Shown: positions 15,691 to 25,183, counted from the stretch's first letter. The stretch: 38,249 nucleotides of DNA from Spartinivicinus poritis (GCF_028858535.1 NZ_JAPMOU010000048.1:1-38249), one strand, 5' to 3'. Notes: generated by a model not told the origin, from the sequence alone. Program-made: numbers and translations.

Positions 15691-16341
15691 TTAGCCTCCT
15701 CCGGCGCCCTTGTCTAACTGCTTCATACGTGATTGCAGCTCTTTCATTCGTTGCTGTGCTGATGCATTTTTTAATGGTTCTGGAGACGTAACGGAAACAG
15801 GTTCGGGTGGTTTGGGTAACTGATGTGGGCCTTTATACTCTTCAATTCGGTTAGGGCTATTAGCTTCTGGAAAGTAGAGTGTTTCTAGGACTCCATTTCT
15901 TGAAATAATGACATGATCTTTTTTCACTTTATGCAAAGTTGCCTGGCCAGGTAAAGTGTCTCCTACTTGGTAGAGTACAGCCTGGCGATTGCTACCTTCT
16001 ATTATGGCGCTAGATAACTTGTCATTTTGGTTAGCAAAGGCGCCTTTTAATACCAGTCTTAAGTTGGTTTTGGGAATGTGTTTTTGTACCACTGGCTGCT
16101 CACTTACTCCTTTACCAAACAGTAAAGCAATATTTTGGGCATTGTACTGGGAGCGGGGCTTGGTTTGTGCAACATTCCGGATAGCCTCTACTTGGGGTTT
16201 AGGCGCTGTTAATGCTTGGTAAAGTTGCATACCTTTAGACGCTAAAGTCATACCTATAAGCACTAGGACAATAAGACAAAAAGCAGAGATATTTTTTTTA
16301 TGCCCTAGTGTCAGATAGGGTGATAATGCTGTTGAGTTCAT
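15691..16341 (-). CDS. gspC: Type II secretion protein GspC, short form without PDZ domain
   Basis: A protein of 216 residues from the ATG at 16341; a TTG at 16449 would add 36 residues of unlikely sequence. There is a short cytoplasmic part, then one membrane helix (ISAFCLIVLVLIGMTLASKG, about residues 19-38), a linker, and the periplasmic homology region NLRLVLKGAFA through QVGDTLPGQATL to LETLYFPE (about 95-170). This region contacts the N0 domain of the secretin. The family often ends in a PDZ or coiled-coil domain. Here there is a proline-rich stretch and a short charged helix (QQRMKELQSRMKQLDKG) with a Gly-rich end. It couples the inner-membrane platform to GspD and is the first gene of gspCD. 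Confidence 0.92.
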   Translation of the reverse strand: MNSTALSPYLTLGHKKNISAFCLIVLVLIGMTLASKGMQLYQALTAPKPQVEAIRNVAQTKPRSQYNAQNIALLFGKGVSEQPVVQKHIPKTNLRLVLKGAFANQNDKLSSAIIEGSNRQAVLYQVGDTLPGQATLHKVKKDHVIISRNGVLETLYFPEANSPNRIEEYKGPHQLPKPPEPVSVTSPEPLKNASAQQRMKELQSRMKQLDKGAGGG

Positions 16342-17158
16342 AAGATAATTGAAAGCTGCTTGTAAGCTATTCCTTATTGAATAAATGCCTAAAAAACTGA
16401 GCGAAAGTCCAACGTACCCTTGCCTAAACGTCGGTTGCCATAATAACAATTATTGCTTGAAATGGGTCAAGCAAATTGCCTTAAGAGTGTGAAATTTGTA
16501 AAAAAATACTGTAAAACTGATGCCTATTAATACAAGGCACCATGAAAACGACAATTAACCTAAGTTTAAATTTCACACTCTATAACTCTAGGCTAAATTG
16601 GGCTTTTCGACAGTATGACTGTACTGTATCCAGTTGGTTCCAGTTAGCTGCTCAGCTAATAAACAAAATGAGGATAAGCTAAGGGAACTAACGACCCAAG
16701 AACTAACTAATAGTTAAATGATCTTTGCCTTAAGCTTTTGTTGTTATATCAAACAGTGGCTTTGCAGAAATAAACATAAAATAGAGATTTTTACTTTCGG
16801 CAACATGTGTTGTTGAACAATATTCATTGAACGTAACGGTTAGGTGAATAATAGTTAATAAGTGGATTGTTACAGTCAGTAGGTGTAGGTAGAGAGTTGT
16901 TACTTGGCGCTTATAAGTGAATGTGCATAAATAAAATTTGCTAGAAGCATTCAAGTATTTACGAGAAGAAAACAGTTAAAAACAAGTACTCTTATCCAAG
17001 AATACTGTTGTTTAGAAACTGTGACAGCTGTGAAAAAACACGGTTGTTTGGGGAATATATGGCTTGAATGGTGGTTAAAAAGTATTTCGCATGAGCCAGT
17101 TAAGTGAAAGAAACTTTTTCTCTAACCAGTCTTTCAGCTGAAAAGAGGTAGCAGAACA
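16342..17158. other. Divergent gspC/gspE control region, 817 bases without a supported gene
   Basis: AT-rich DNA between gspCD and gspE-M. It must contain promoters for both operons, but I see no convincing -35/-10 pair. The one strong structure is the 13-base inverted repeat listed separately. A 46-codon frame (16542-16682) and a 74-codon minus frame (16730-16954) lack any other support. In the Pseudomonas xcp locus the same two operons also diverge. Confidence 0.6.
16485..16580. repeat. Perfect 13-base inverted repeat flanking 70 bases
   Basis: GAGTGTGAAATTT at 16485-16497 is matched exactly by its reverse complement at 16568-16580. Pairing over a 70-base spacer could place two regulator-binding half sites, form a long-looped hairpin in the gspC leader, or mark the ends of a 96-bp miniature element. 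No flanking target-site duplication is obvious. Confidence 0.6.
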
Positions 17159-18709
17159 TTGAACGTGCCAGCGGTTGCAAATGGTGAGGCAGGAAGTGCT
17201 AGTCAGCAGTCTGAGTCGCATATACATAAAGGCTCGCCTGCAGAGAAAAGGCTGCCATTTGCCTTTGCCAAGAAATATGGTGTGCTTATCTATCGGCAAA
17301 GTGACGGTAGTGCCAAAGTTTTTCATAAGCAGGGACTTACACCTGTTGTGGCGTCTGAAGTTAGGCGTTTTGCAGCAGGGGCTTTGCCTTATGAATTAGT
17401 CGATGAAAGTCAGTTTTCGGAGCTGTTGTCAGAAACTTACCAAAATGATAGCTCTGAGGCATTTCAGGATGCTATTGGTATTAGTGATGATATGGATCTG
17501 GCGAGCTTGGCTGATGCAGTCCCTGAGTCTGAAGACTTGCTAGAGCAAGCTGATGATGCACCTGTGATTCGTTTGATTAATGCCATTTTTACTGAAGGCA
17601 TAAAAGAAAATACGTCAGATATTCACATTGAAACCTTTGAAAAGAACCTGGTAGTTCGGTTTCGGGTTGATGGGGTTCTTAGAGAAAAGTTAAGACTTAA
17701 ACGACAGTTGGCTGCTTTGTTGATTTCTCGGATTAAAGTAATGTCTAAGCTGGATATTGCTGAAAAGCGGGTACCTCAAGATGGGCGTATTTCGTTACGA
17801 GTAGCCGGTAAAGAAGTAGATGTGCGGGTATCGACCTTACCTTCAACCAACAGTGAACGGGTGGTTATGCGACTCCTGGATAAAGCAGCGGGTCGGTTAG
17901 ACTTGAATCACTTAGGTATGTCTATTGATGATACCAAGCTGCTTAAAGGTATTCTTTATAAACCCCATGGCATTATCCTTGTTACAGGGCCTACTGGTTC
18001 TGGTAAAACCACCAGTCTATATGCATCACTTGCTACCCTAAATGACCAAAGTCGTAACATTCTCACAGTAGAAGACCCTATTGAGTATAACCTGGAAGGT
18101 ATTGGTCAAACCCAGGTGAACCCCAAGGTGGACATGACTTTTGCTCGAGGGCTACGCGCTATCCTGCGGCAAGACCCCGATGTGGTAATGGTAGGGGAGA
18201 TTCGAGATGTCGAAACTGCCCAAATTGCTGTCCAAGCCAGTTTAACAGGTCACTTAGTGCTGTCTACGTTACACACCAATACCGCTGTCGGTGCAATTAC
18301 CCGATTACAAGATATGGGGATTGAGCCTTTCTTGCTTGCTTCCAGTCTGGTAGGGGTGCTAGCCCAGCGGCTGGTACGTCGACTGTGTGATGAATGTAAA
18401 GAGCCTTACCGACCAGATGAAGCAGAATGTTTGCGACTTCACTTAAACCCTGATGCGCCACCTGAAATTTATCATGCTAAAGGTTGTCCTAGCTGTAACC
18501 AACAGGGCTATCGAGGCCGGATGGGAATTTATGAAATTATTCCAATAGATAACGAGATGCGAAGATTGATTCATAATAATGCAGGGGAACAGGAAATTAT
18601 TGAGTATATCCGGATTGGTAGACCCAGTATCCGTGCTGATGGTCGTCGTAAGGTGCTAGCGGGACAGACCACCCTTGAAGAAGTACTTCGAGTCACTCAG
18701 GATGATTAA
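17159..18709 (+). CDS. gspE: Type II secretion ATPase GspE
   Basis: A cytoplasmic ATPase of 516 residues that powers pseudopilus assembly. The start is a TTG at 17159 with GAGG ten bases upstream; a GTG at 17165 is possible. The N1E region that binds GspL precedes the core. Walker A is GPTGSGKTT near residue 277, the Asp box is in [10 protein letters not shown], and Walker B is in [12 protein letters not shown] near 340, followed by the His box [11 protein letters not shown]. The zinc-binding Cys pairs C-D-E-C (about 409-412) and C-P-S-C (about 443-446) are intact. It heads a nine-gene operon through gspM. All catalytic elements are present. Confidence 0.97.
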   Translation: MNVPAVANGEAGSASQQSESHIHKGSPAEKRLPFAFAKKYGVLIYRQSDGSAKVFHKQGLTPVVASEVRRFAAGALPYELVDESQFSELLSETYQNDSSEAFQDAIGISDDMDLASLADAVPESEDLLEQADDAPVIRLINAIFTEGIKENTSDIHIETFEKNLVVRFRVDGVLREKLRLKRQLAALLISRIKVMSKLDIAEKRVPQDGRISLRVAGKEVDVRVSTLPSTNSERVVMRLLDKAAGRLDLNHLGMSIDDTKLLKGILYKPHGIILVTGPTGSGKTTSLYASLATLNDQSRNILTVEDPIEYNLEGIGQTQVNPKVDMTFARGLRAILRQDPDVVMVGEIRDVETAQIAVQASLTGHLVLSTLHTNTAVGAITRLQDMGIEPFLLASSLVGVLAQRLVRRLCDECKEPYRPDEAECLRLHLNPDAPPEIYHAKGCPSCNQQGYRGRMGIYEIIPIDNEMRRLIHNNAGEQEIIEYIRIGRPSIRADGRRKVLAGQTTLEEVLRVTQDD

Positions 18710-18719
18710 GGGGTAAGTC

Positions 18720-19943
18720 GTGGCGGTTTACGAGTTTGTAGCGCTTGATGCTAAGGGCAAGCAGCAAAAGGGCACATTAGAAGCTGATAGTGCAAGGCAA
18801 GTACGGCAGATGTTGCGTGAAAAACGCATGTCGCCTTTAGATGTGGAGCTGGTTGCACAAAAGCAGAAACAGGCAAGCAGCAAAGCTGGAGGAGGGTTGT
18901 TTTCCCGGAGTATTTCTACCAGTGATCTCTCAATGGTTATTCGCCAACTGGCTACTTTGATTCAGGCTGCACTGCCTATTGAAGAAGCACTACGGGCAGT
19001 AGCTGAGCAGCAAGAAAAACAAAAAATAAAGAAAATTTTTCAAGCAGTGCGCTCTAAAGTATTAGAGGGCTACACTCTGGCACAAAGTATGGAAAGCTTT
19101 CCTGGTGTATTTCCATCTATGTATTGCGCAACAGTCGCGGCAGGTGAACATGCAGGCTTTCTGGATAAAGTGCTTAACCAGCTTGCCGATTATTCTGAAA
19201 GCCGTCAGCAGTCACAGCAAAAAATTAAAATGGCACTAGTGTACCCAATTTTATTGGTAGTTGCTTCGATTGCTATTGTCAGCTTTTTATTAGGGTTTGT
19301 AGTGCCAGATATAGTTAAAGTCTTTATTGATAGTGGTCAGGAATTGCCCGCTTTAACTCAGGGCCTCATTGATTTAAGTAACTTATTTCAAAACTACTGG
19401 TATTTTATGTTGCTTGGGGTGATTGGGTTTATTTATATTACCCGCGTTTTGTTAAGCAAACCCCCAATCAAACTGCGGTTTCACCGAGGCCTGTTGCGGG
19501 TGCCCTTAATTGGTCGATTTAATCGTCAGATGAATACGGCACGTTTCGCCAGTACCTTAAGTATTTTGACGCGCAGTGGTGTGCCGCTAGTAGAGGCCCT
19601 AAAGATAGCAACAGAAGTTGTCTCAAACCTTTATATAAAAGCCAGTGTGGGTGATGTTGCCCAGCAGGTAAGTGAAGGCTTGAGTTTAACTAAAGCGCTA
19701 GAACAAACGGGTCACTTCTCACCGATGATGATGCACATGATCGCAAGTGGTGAAGCCACCGGTGAGCTTGATGATATGTTAGAACGAACAGCCCTCAGTC
19801 AGGAAACTGATCTTGAGAATAGAATGTCAGTAATAGTGGGCTTATTTGAGCCGCTCACCCTGATGCTTATGGGGGGGATTGTGTTGGTGATTGTATTGGC
19901 AATTTTATTACCAATTTTAAACATGAACCAGCTATTGAATTAA
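18720..19943 (+). CDS. gspF: Type II secretion inner-membrane protein GspF
   Basis: A platform protein of 407 residues. The start is a GTG at 18720 with AAGGGG upstream. It has two repeats of the GspF/PilC domain with three membrane helices (about residues 171-195, 222-242 and 375-400). Motifs RQLATLIQAALPIEEAL (about 75) and TLSILTRSGVPLVEALKIA (about 281) are the paired domain starts. It binds GspE and GspL and passes the ATPase motion to the pseudopilins. It is ten bases downstream of gspE in the same operon. Confidence 0.96.
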   Translation: MAVYEFVALDAKGKQQKGTLEADSARQVRQMLREKRMSPLDVELVAQKQKQASSKAGGGLFSRSISTSDLSMVIRQLATLIQAALPIEEALRAVAEQQEKQKIKKIFQAVRSKVLEGYTLAQSMESFPGVFPSMYCATVAAGEHAGFLDKVLNQLADYSESRQQSQQKIKMALVYPILLVVASIAIVSFLLGFVVPDIVKVFIDSGQELPALTQGLIDLSNLFQNYWYFMLLGVIGFIYITRVLLSKPPIKLRFHRGLLRVPLIGRFNRQMNTARFASTLSILTRSGVPLVEALKIATEVVSNLYIKASVGDVAQQVSEGLSLTKALEQTGHFSPMMMHMIASGEATGELDDMLERTALSQETDLENRMSVIVGLFEPLTLMLMGGIVLVIVLAILLPILNMNQLLN

Positions 19944-19970
19944 TGGTAAGTATTAAAAAGGAACGAAAGA

Positions 19971-20408
19971 GTGAAAAAGGTGATTGCTAAGTCAGCGCAG
20001 CAAGGGTTTACCTTAATAGAGATTATGGTTGTAGTCGTTATCTTAGGGATTTTAGGAGCGCTAGTAGTACCCAATATCATGAGTAAGCCAGACCAGGCCA
20101 AAGTAACTGTTGCAAAAGGAGATGTACGAGCAATTGCATCAGCACTGGATATGTACAAGTTAGATAACTTTAATTACCCCAGCACTGATCAAGGGTTAGA
20201 TGCGCTAGTGAAAAAACCCAGTGGCTCGCCAGAACCGAAAGGATGGAATAACCCTTACCTGAAAAAAGTCCCCGTTGATCCATGGGGTAATGCATATAAA
20301 TACTTGTCTCCCGGTGTACATGGGCCGTTTGATTTATATTCCTACGGTGCTGATGGCAAGAAAGGTGGTGAAGGCTTCAACGCTGATATTACTAACTGGG
20401 AAGAGTAA
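19971..20408 (+). CDS. gspG: Major pseudopilin GspG
   Basis: A protein of 145 residues from the GTG at 19971, with AAGGA upstream. The type III leader is 12 residues and ends QQG, before [18 protein letters not shown] with the conserved Glu at +5; prepilin peptidase cuts after that Gly and N-methylates the Phe. The peptidase gene is not in this window. The C-terminal part keeps the pattern [26 protein letters not shown] and [12 protein letters not shown], the calcium-binding region of the family. It is the main subunit of the pseudopilus. Confidence 0.97.
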   Translation: MKKVIAKSAQQGFTLIEIMVVVVILGILGALVVPNIMSKPDQAKVTVAKGDVRAIASALDMYKLDNFNYPSTDQGLDALVKKPSGSPEPKGWNNPYLKKVPVDPWGNAYKYLSPGVHGPFDLYSYGADGKKGGEGFNADITNWEE

Positions 20409-20411
20409 TTA

Positions 20412-21002
20412 ATGCAGGTGTTGTCTCGTTTACCAAGACAACAGGGCTTTACACTAGTTGAGGTGTTAGTGGTGGTAGTCATCATTGGCACCTTGATTGG
20501 TATAACCGTGCTAAGCCCTTTACTTGGTGATAAAAGTAAGCGACTGGATGATGAGGCGCTACGTATAACCAAGCTGTTTGAACTGGCAGTTGATCAAGCG
20601 CTGGTCAAGGGGTATGAGCTAGGGTTTAAGGCTGAACCTTCTGGCTATAGCTGGCTGCGATATGATCAAGTAGAAAACCAATGGTTAGAGCTCAAAGAAG
20701 GTTCATTTCGCCCTCACCAATTACCTGAGGGTTATAGCCTGATGTTAAGTGCAGAAGACGATAAGTTTACCAAGTTTAAACTGTTTGATGAGGATGAAGA
20801 CGATAAAACCAGTTTTAGCCTGGAAAGTGATAGTGAAAAGGATAAAAAGCAGAAAAAGTCTAAGTTAAAGCCTCAAGTTGTCATTTATACAGATACACAA
20901 GTGACACCTTTCGAGCTCACGATTGACAGTGAGTACCATGACAAACCCAAAAAGCTAGTGGCAGACGGAATCAACCGTGTTGAAGTTAAAAAGCAAGACT
21001 AA
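20412..21002 (+). CDS. gspH: Minor pseudopilin GspH
   Basis: A protein of 196 residues. Cleavage is at QQG before FTLVEVLVVVVIIGTLIG, with Glu at +5. The globular domain follows the GspH pattern (LFELAVDQALVKGYELGF, then YSWLRYD). Residues about 125-153 form an insertion rich in Asp/Glu and then Lys (DEDEDDK, EKDKKQKK), likely a flexible surface loop. It starts three bases after gspG, and its last 26 bases overlap the first codons of gspI, so the two are translationally coupled. Confidence 0.93.
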   Translation: MQVLSRLPRQQGFTLVEVLVVVVIIGTLIGITVLSPLLGDKSKRLDDEALRITKLFELAVDQALVKGYELGFKAEPSGYSWLRYDQVENQWLELKEGSFRPHQLPEGYSLMLSAEDDKFTKFKLFDEDEDDKTSFSLESDSEKDKKQKKSKLKPQVVIYTDTQVTPFELTIDSEYHDKPKKLVADGINRVEVKKQD

Positions 21003-21369
21003 AGGGTTTACCTTGCTAGAGGTAATGGTGGCACTGGCTATTTTTGCCAGTGCTGCCGCTGTGTTAGTTATTTCTGATGGCAGTGCTATTAAGCAAACAA
21101 TTTATTTAGAAGAAAAAATTCTTGCCAGCTGGATTGCCGAAAACCAATTAGCTCGTATGCAACTAGAAGCTCAGTGGCCTGAGTTGGGTAAAAAAGAAGG
21201 CACGGTTAGTTTTGCACAACGTAACTGGAAAGTAACGACTGAAGTGTCAAAAACCTCTCAAGAAAATTTTAATAAAGTGGAGTTAACAGTTTCACGACAA
21301 GAGCAAACTAAATCTGCAGAAGATAACGTATTGTTTACCTTAACGGGGTATTTAAGGAAACAGTCTTAA
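20977..21369 (+). CDS. gspI: Minor pseudopilin GspI
   Basis: A protein of 130 residues. The start is a GTG at 20977 (or TTG at 20980) inside gspH. The short basic leader ends TKG before FTLLEVMVALAIFASAAA, giving a prepilin peptidase site with Glu at +5. The segment ASWIAENQLARMQLEAQWP is a GspI signature, followed by FAQRNWKVTTEV. With GspJ and GspK it forms the tip of the pseudopilus. Its stop overlaps the gspJ start by one base. Confidence 0.95.
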   Translation: MLKLKSKTKGFTLLEVMVALAIFASAAAVLVISDGSAIKQTIYLEEKILASWIAENQLARMQLEAQWPELGKKEGTVSFAQRNWKVTTEVSKTSQENFNKVELTVSRQEQTKSAEDNVLFTLTGYLRKQS

Positions 21370-22100
21370 TGAAGTGTACTGTCGTGCCTGGAAAATATTT
21401 TAAACAAAACGGCTTTACTCTATTAGAGCTGCTTATTGCTATTGCGTTATTTTCAATCGTGAGCATTGCCGCTTTTCGTTTATTTGATACGGTTGCCAAT
21501 ACTAAACAAGCGACAGAAAAAAGTTTAGCGCGCATTAATCAATTGCAGCGAGCGCTACTCATTATTGAAAAAGATCTTAGTCAAATAACGCCTCGTCCTA
21601 TTCGTAATGAGCTGGGTGATAAACAGCCTGCGTTTATTGCTAATAAAGATGGCTTTTTAATTCAATTTAGCAAAGCAGGCTGGCGAAACCCTAGCTATGC
21701 TAAGCGAAGTAATATCCAGCGGGTGGCTTATATTTTTGAAGCCTCAGATGGTCAATTAATACGACAATATTGGTTATCTTTAGACCGGCCAGGAGAAACC
21801 AAACCAAAACAGCAAGTGTTAATTGAGAAGTTGCAAAATGTCTCTGTGCGTTTTTTAGATCAAGACCGAAAATGGAAAACCGAATGGGCAACGCCTGCGA
21901 GCAGCCAGCAAGTTCAGGGTTTTCCTGGTGGTGGCAAGCAACAAGATCCCAATAAAAAAGTACCCTTAGGCATAGAAATTTCCTTAACTGATCCACGTTA
22001 TGGTCAGGTTAATAAAATTATTATGGGTATTACTATTCCACAGCCTGATCAACAGGGGAATAATAATAGCCAAGAGTTACCTAAACCACCACAGACTTAA
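21369..22100 (+). CDS. gspJ: Minor pseudopilin GspJ
   Basis: A protein of 243 residues. The leader ends QNG before FTLLELLIAIALFSIVSIAAF, with Glu at +5. The body shows the GspJ pattern: LARINQLQRALLIIEKDLSQITPRPIR near residue 55 and VAYIFEASDGQLIRQYW near 118, then VSVRFLDQDRKW. The C-terminus is a Gln/Asn/Pro-rich tail. It is a tip-complex partner of GspI and GspK. Its ATG overlaps the stop of gspI. Confidence 0.95.
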   Translation: MKCTVVPGKYFKQNGFTLLELLIAIALFSIVSIAAFRLFDTVANTKQATEKSLARINQLQRALLIIEKDLSQITPRPIRNELGDKQPAFIANKDGFLIQFSKAGWRNPSYAKRSNIQRVAYIFEASDGQLIRQYWLSLDRPGETKPKQQVLIEKLQNVSVRFLDQDRKWKTEWATPASSQQVQGFPGGGKQQDPNKKVPLGIEISLTDPRYGQVNKIIMGITIPQPDQQGNNNSQELPKPPQT

Positions 22101-22131
22101 TTAACCTTTGTTGATTAAAATAACGAAGTAG

Positions 22132-23238
22132 ATGAACTGGATGAGTTATAAGCAGCTAAATAAACAAACAGGGGTAGCCCTTATTTTTATCATGGTGATT
22201 TTTAGTTTAATCACTGTTTTAGCTGCAAAAATAGTAACCAACATACGTTTAGAAACTGAGCGCACCAGCCATTTGCTGATGCGCCAGCAAGCCAAGCAAT
22301 ACGCTTATTCTGCTGAGCAATTAGTTGCTGAATTACTGCGAGCTGACAAGGAAAATGATGAGCGTAATAAAGCAGTTAAAGATCACTATTTTGAAGCTTG
22401 GCACTATCAACAGGAAGAATTGAAAATCGATACGGGTGATATTGGTAAAATTGAAATTGATGTATTTGATCTGCAAGGGTTTATTAATTTAAACAGTTTA
22501 GCTGCAACTGGTTCAAATAATAACAACCAGCCTCCAGGTGGTAATCCTTCAAACACTCCAGGAGGAAATAATCCAGGTAATAACCAAAAGGGTAGCCCTC
22601 TAAATAGTAAGGTTGTTCTTGAAAAGTTGTTAAGCTTACAAGGTATAGAAACTAATAAAGCCAAGCAAATTGTCAGCCAAATTGTGGACTGGGTTGACAC
22701 CAACCAACAGGTGAGTTCTGGCGGTGCTGAGGATGATGACTATTTGTTAGGTGACAACCCCTACCGCACTGCTAATGATCAAATGGTCTCTGTATCAGAG
22801 CTAATGCTACTGGCCAATATGGACTATAAAATTTATCGCAAACTGGCTCCTTTTGTAACAGTGATCCCAGCTGCATCAGGAGATACTAAAATTAATGTTA
22901 ATACAGCTCCAATTGAAATATTTCAGGCTTTGATAGAAGGGCTAGATAAGCGTTCTGCTGAGAACCTTGTTAAGGCTAGAGGAAAAGAAGGGTTTAAAAA
23001 AATTGATGACTTTACTGGCCATCAGATTTTAGCAGGGAAAGGAGACAAGCTTCCTAAAGGCAGTCTGGATATCAAAAGTGATTATTTTAAGGCTGTCATA
23101 AAAACCAAGTTTGCCGATGCAGAATATTACTTAGTGAGTTATTTTCATCGGAGTCCTAAACAGGGTGTGAGTGTGATCTCACGGCAAGAAGGGCAACCAT
23201 TAATTCGATTGGCTAAACCAAAAGTAAAAAAAGACTAA
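22132..23238 (+). CDS. gspK: Minor pseudopilin GspK
   Basis: A protein of 368 residues. The start is the ATG at 22132 (or 22141). The leader ends KQTG before VALIFIMVIFSLITVLAA; as in GspK generally, the Glu at +5 is absent, which places it at the pseudopilus tip. The large globular region contains DVFDLQGFINLNSL and NPYRTANDQMVSVSELMLL. A helix-hairpin-helix-like part, INVNTAPIEIFQALI, follows. Residues about 127-158 are a Asn/Gly/Pro-rich insertion, probably a disordered loop. Confidence 0.95.
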   Translation: MNWMSYKQLNKQTGVALIFIMVIFSLITVLAAKIVTNIRLETERTSHLLMRQQAKQYAYSAEQLVAELLRADKENDERNKAVKDHYFEAWHYQQEELKIDTGDIGKIEIDVFDLQGFINLNSLAATGSNNNNQPPGGNPSNTPGGNNPGNNQKGSPLNSKVVLEKLLSLQGIETNKAKQIVSQIVDWVDTNQQVSSGGAEDDDYLLGDNPYRTANDQMVSVSELMLLANMDYKIYRKLAPFVTVIPAASGDTKINVNTAPIEIFQALIEGLDKRSAENLVKARGKEGFKKIDDFTGHQILAGKGDKLPKGSLDIKSDYFKAVIKTKFADAEYYLVSYFHRSPKQGVSVISRQEGQPLIRLAKPKVKKD

Positions 23239-23259
23239 CGTAGGTAGGTCACTGTTGTT

Positions 23260-24597
23260 ATGGAAGGGTATCTTTTTATCCGCGTTACAGATGTATCTGG
23301 CTCTGAGCCAGATCAGATAAGCGCTGAATGGCTTGGGTGCAATTCAGAAGGTGAGCTGCATTTTGGCCCTTCCCGGGGACAGCTGACTGCCCTTGAGCAA
23401 ACATTAGCTGAGCAGGAAGGGATCAATAAGGTAAAAGTAGTTGTGGTAGTGCCTGCTGATCATGTGCTTATGCTAAATGTGCCAGTGAATGCAGGCCAAA
23501 TGAAGCACCTGAAACAGGCGCTGCCTTTTATGCTGGAAGAATATCTGATCAATGATATTGACGATATGCATATAGTGACTAACCGGCAAGTTGCTAATGA
23601 AATGTTACCTGTGGCAGCCGTTAATCATGAATATATAGCGCCCCTCTATGAAGCTATTCATGCAATTGGTTTAGTACCAATGCTGTGTATTTCTGAGTCA
23701 CAACTGGTTACTACCAAAGATGACACCATTCAGGCCATTATTGATGGTGATCGCTCTTTGCTGGCGATTCCACCAAACTGTTTTTTTGGCCTGGATATGC
23801 ATGCATTGCCCTCAACGCTAATGACGGTTTTAGAAAACCCTTCTGAATATCGACAAATAGATGTGGAGGATGACCCAAGTGCAGCAATTGCCGCAGAGTT
23901 TAAACAAATTAAAGTAACAGTAGCTAAGCCTTTAACCACTGAAGTGAAAAAGTTACTAAAACAGCTGGAAACTCAGCTGGCAAGCCACCAAATTAGCTTG
24001 GAATATTCTGCACTGAAAGGCACTATTTTTCACTACTTATGCCGTAGTTTTTTACAACGAACGGATTACTCTGCGTTTATTAACTTGTTCCAAGACCCCT
24101 ATGGCGTTAGTTCTGAAAACACTGGACTGGGTGTCTGGAAACCACTGGTTGGCTTAGTTGCTGGTTGGCTGGTACTGGCTGTTGGCTTGAATGTTGGGCA
24201 AGGGGTTTATTTTGACTTGCAAACCAACAATCTGAAACAGCAAAGCATTTCTCTTTATCAGGATGTGTACCCAAATGATGATGCAGAAGAAGAGTTGCAG
24301 GAAAGGATGGTTAGCCGCTTAAAGGCAGCAGGTGGTGGCAAACAGGAAAGTCCCTTCATGGATATGTTGGTGAATGTTTCTTCTGTAACCCAGCAACTGG
24401 GAGGGCAGCAAATCAAACCGAAGAGTTTGGATTTTAACCAGTCAGCAGGTTCGCTCACTATCGAAGTGCATGCAAAAAGTTATGAGATTTTGGATAACTA
24501 TGTACAAAAGCTAAAGGGCAGCGGCCTTTCAGCTAATTTGGAAACAGCTAACCAAGAGAAAGCTAGCGTACTGGCGCGTATCAGCATCAAGGTTTAG
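23260..24597 (+). CDS. gspL: Type II secretion protein GspL
   Basis: A protein of 445 residues. The cytoplasmic N-terminal part (1-290) is the actin-like domain that binds GspE (VPADHVLMLNVPV, then LKQALPFMLEEYL near 87). One transmembrane helix lies at about 294-314 (LVGLVAGWLVLAVGLNVGQG), and then a periplasmic ferredoxin-like domain (about 360-445) pairs with GspM. It joins the ATPase to the membrane platform. It follows gspK by 21 bases; TAGGTAGG lies before the ATG. Confidence 0.94.
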   Translation: MEGYLFIRVTDVSGSEPDQISAEWLGCNSEGELHFGPSRGQLTALEQTLAEQEGINKVKVVVVVPADHVLMLNVPVNAGQMKHLKQALPFMLEEYLINDIDDMHIVTNRQVANEMLPVAAVNHEYIAPLYEAIHAIGLVPMLCISESQLVTTKDDTIQAIIDGDRSLLAIPPNCFFGLDMHALPSTLMTVLENPSEYRQIDVEDDPSAAIAAEFKQIKVTVAKPLTTEVKKLLKQLETQLASHQISLEYSALKGTIFHYLCRSFLQRTDYSAFINLFQDPYGVSSENTGLGVWKPLVGLVAGWLVLAVGLNVGQGVYFDLQTNNLKQQSISLYQDVYPNDDAEEELQERMVSRLKAAGGGKQESPFMDMLVNVSSVTQQLGGQQIKPKSLDFNQSAGSLTIEVHAKSYEILDNYVQKLKGSGLSANLETANQEKASVLARISIKV

Positions 24598-24603
24598 TAA
24601 AAT

Positions 24604-25122
24604 ATGAAAGCGTTATCTGAGCAGTTACAACAGTCAGCGGCATTTAAGCAACTTCACAGCAAGTATCAGGCATTAAATGAGCGAGATCGAAAAGCACTGT
24701 TATTAATGATTGGTTTTTTAACTTGTGTACTGCTTTATGTCATGGTTTGGAAGCCATTGGCTCAATGGGCAAATGATGCTCAGTCTGACTATTTTCGTGA
24801 GCAAGAAACCCTGGCCTGGCTAGAGGTGAATGCCCCCGTTGCCAAGCAGGTGCAAGCCAGTCAGTCTAGAGGGCAGCAGTTTAGTAAAGATAAAATTTCA
24901 GCGGTTGTTACCAGTGCTGCCAGGCGCAGTGGTATTAAGCTGAGCCGAGTACAACCCGGGAGTCAGGGAGTAACCGTTTGGGCTGAAAAAGTGCCTTATC
25001 AAAAGTTGTTAGAATGGCTAGTCTATTTACGTAACCAGTATCAACTGTCAGTTGATAAGATTCGTATTGATGCTCAAGATGAGCCTGGCGTTGTTCGGGT
25101 TTATGTGAGTGTGACAGCGTAA
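24604..25122 (+). CDS. gspM: Type II secretion protein GspM
   Basis: A protein of 172 residues. There is a short cytoplasmic N-terminus, one membrane helix (ALLLMIGFLTCVLLYVMVW, about residues 30-48), and a small periplasmic domain ending VPYQKLLEWLVYLRNQYQLSVDKIRIDA. It stabilises GspL in the inner membrane. It is the last gene of the gspE-M run. No gspN follows, as in xcp-type loci. Confidence 0.93.
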   Translation: MKALSEQLQQSAAFKQLHSKYQALNERDRKALLLMIGFLTCVLLYVMVWKPLAQWANDAQSDYFREQETLAWLEVNAPVAKQVQASQSRGQQFSKDKISAVVTSAARRSGIKLSRVQPGSQGVTVWAEKVPYQKLLEWLVYLRNQYQLSVDKIRIDAQDEPGVVRVYVSVTA

Positions 25123-25183
25123 ATTAGGGATAGATTACTTACTAGAGTATAAGCGCCCTGTATTGCGCTATTAAACTATAGAG

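Noticed and set aside
16542-16682. 46-codon plus-strand frame in the gspC/gspE gap
   Set aside because: The ribosome site is weak (AGG only), the product shows no known motif, and it runs through one arm of the inverted repeat. Not listed as a gene.
16730-16954. 74-codon minus-strand frame in the same gap
   Set aside because: Composition is that of AT-rich non-coding DNA (many Thr, Leu, His, Tyr), there is no ribosome site, and no context supports it.
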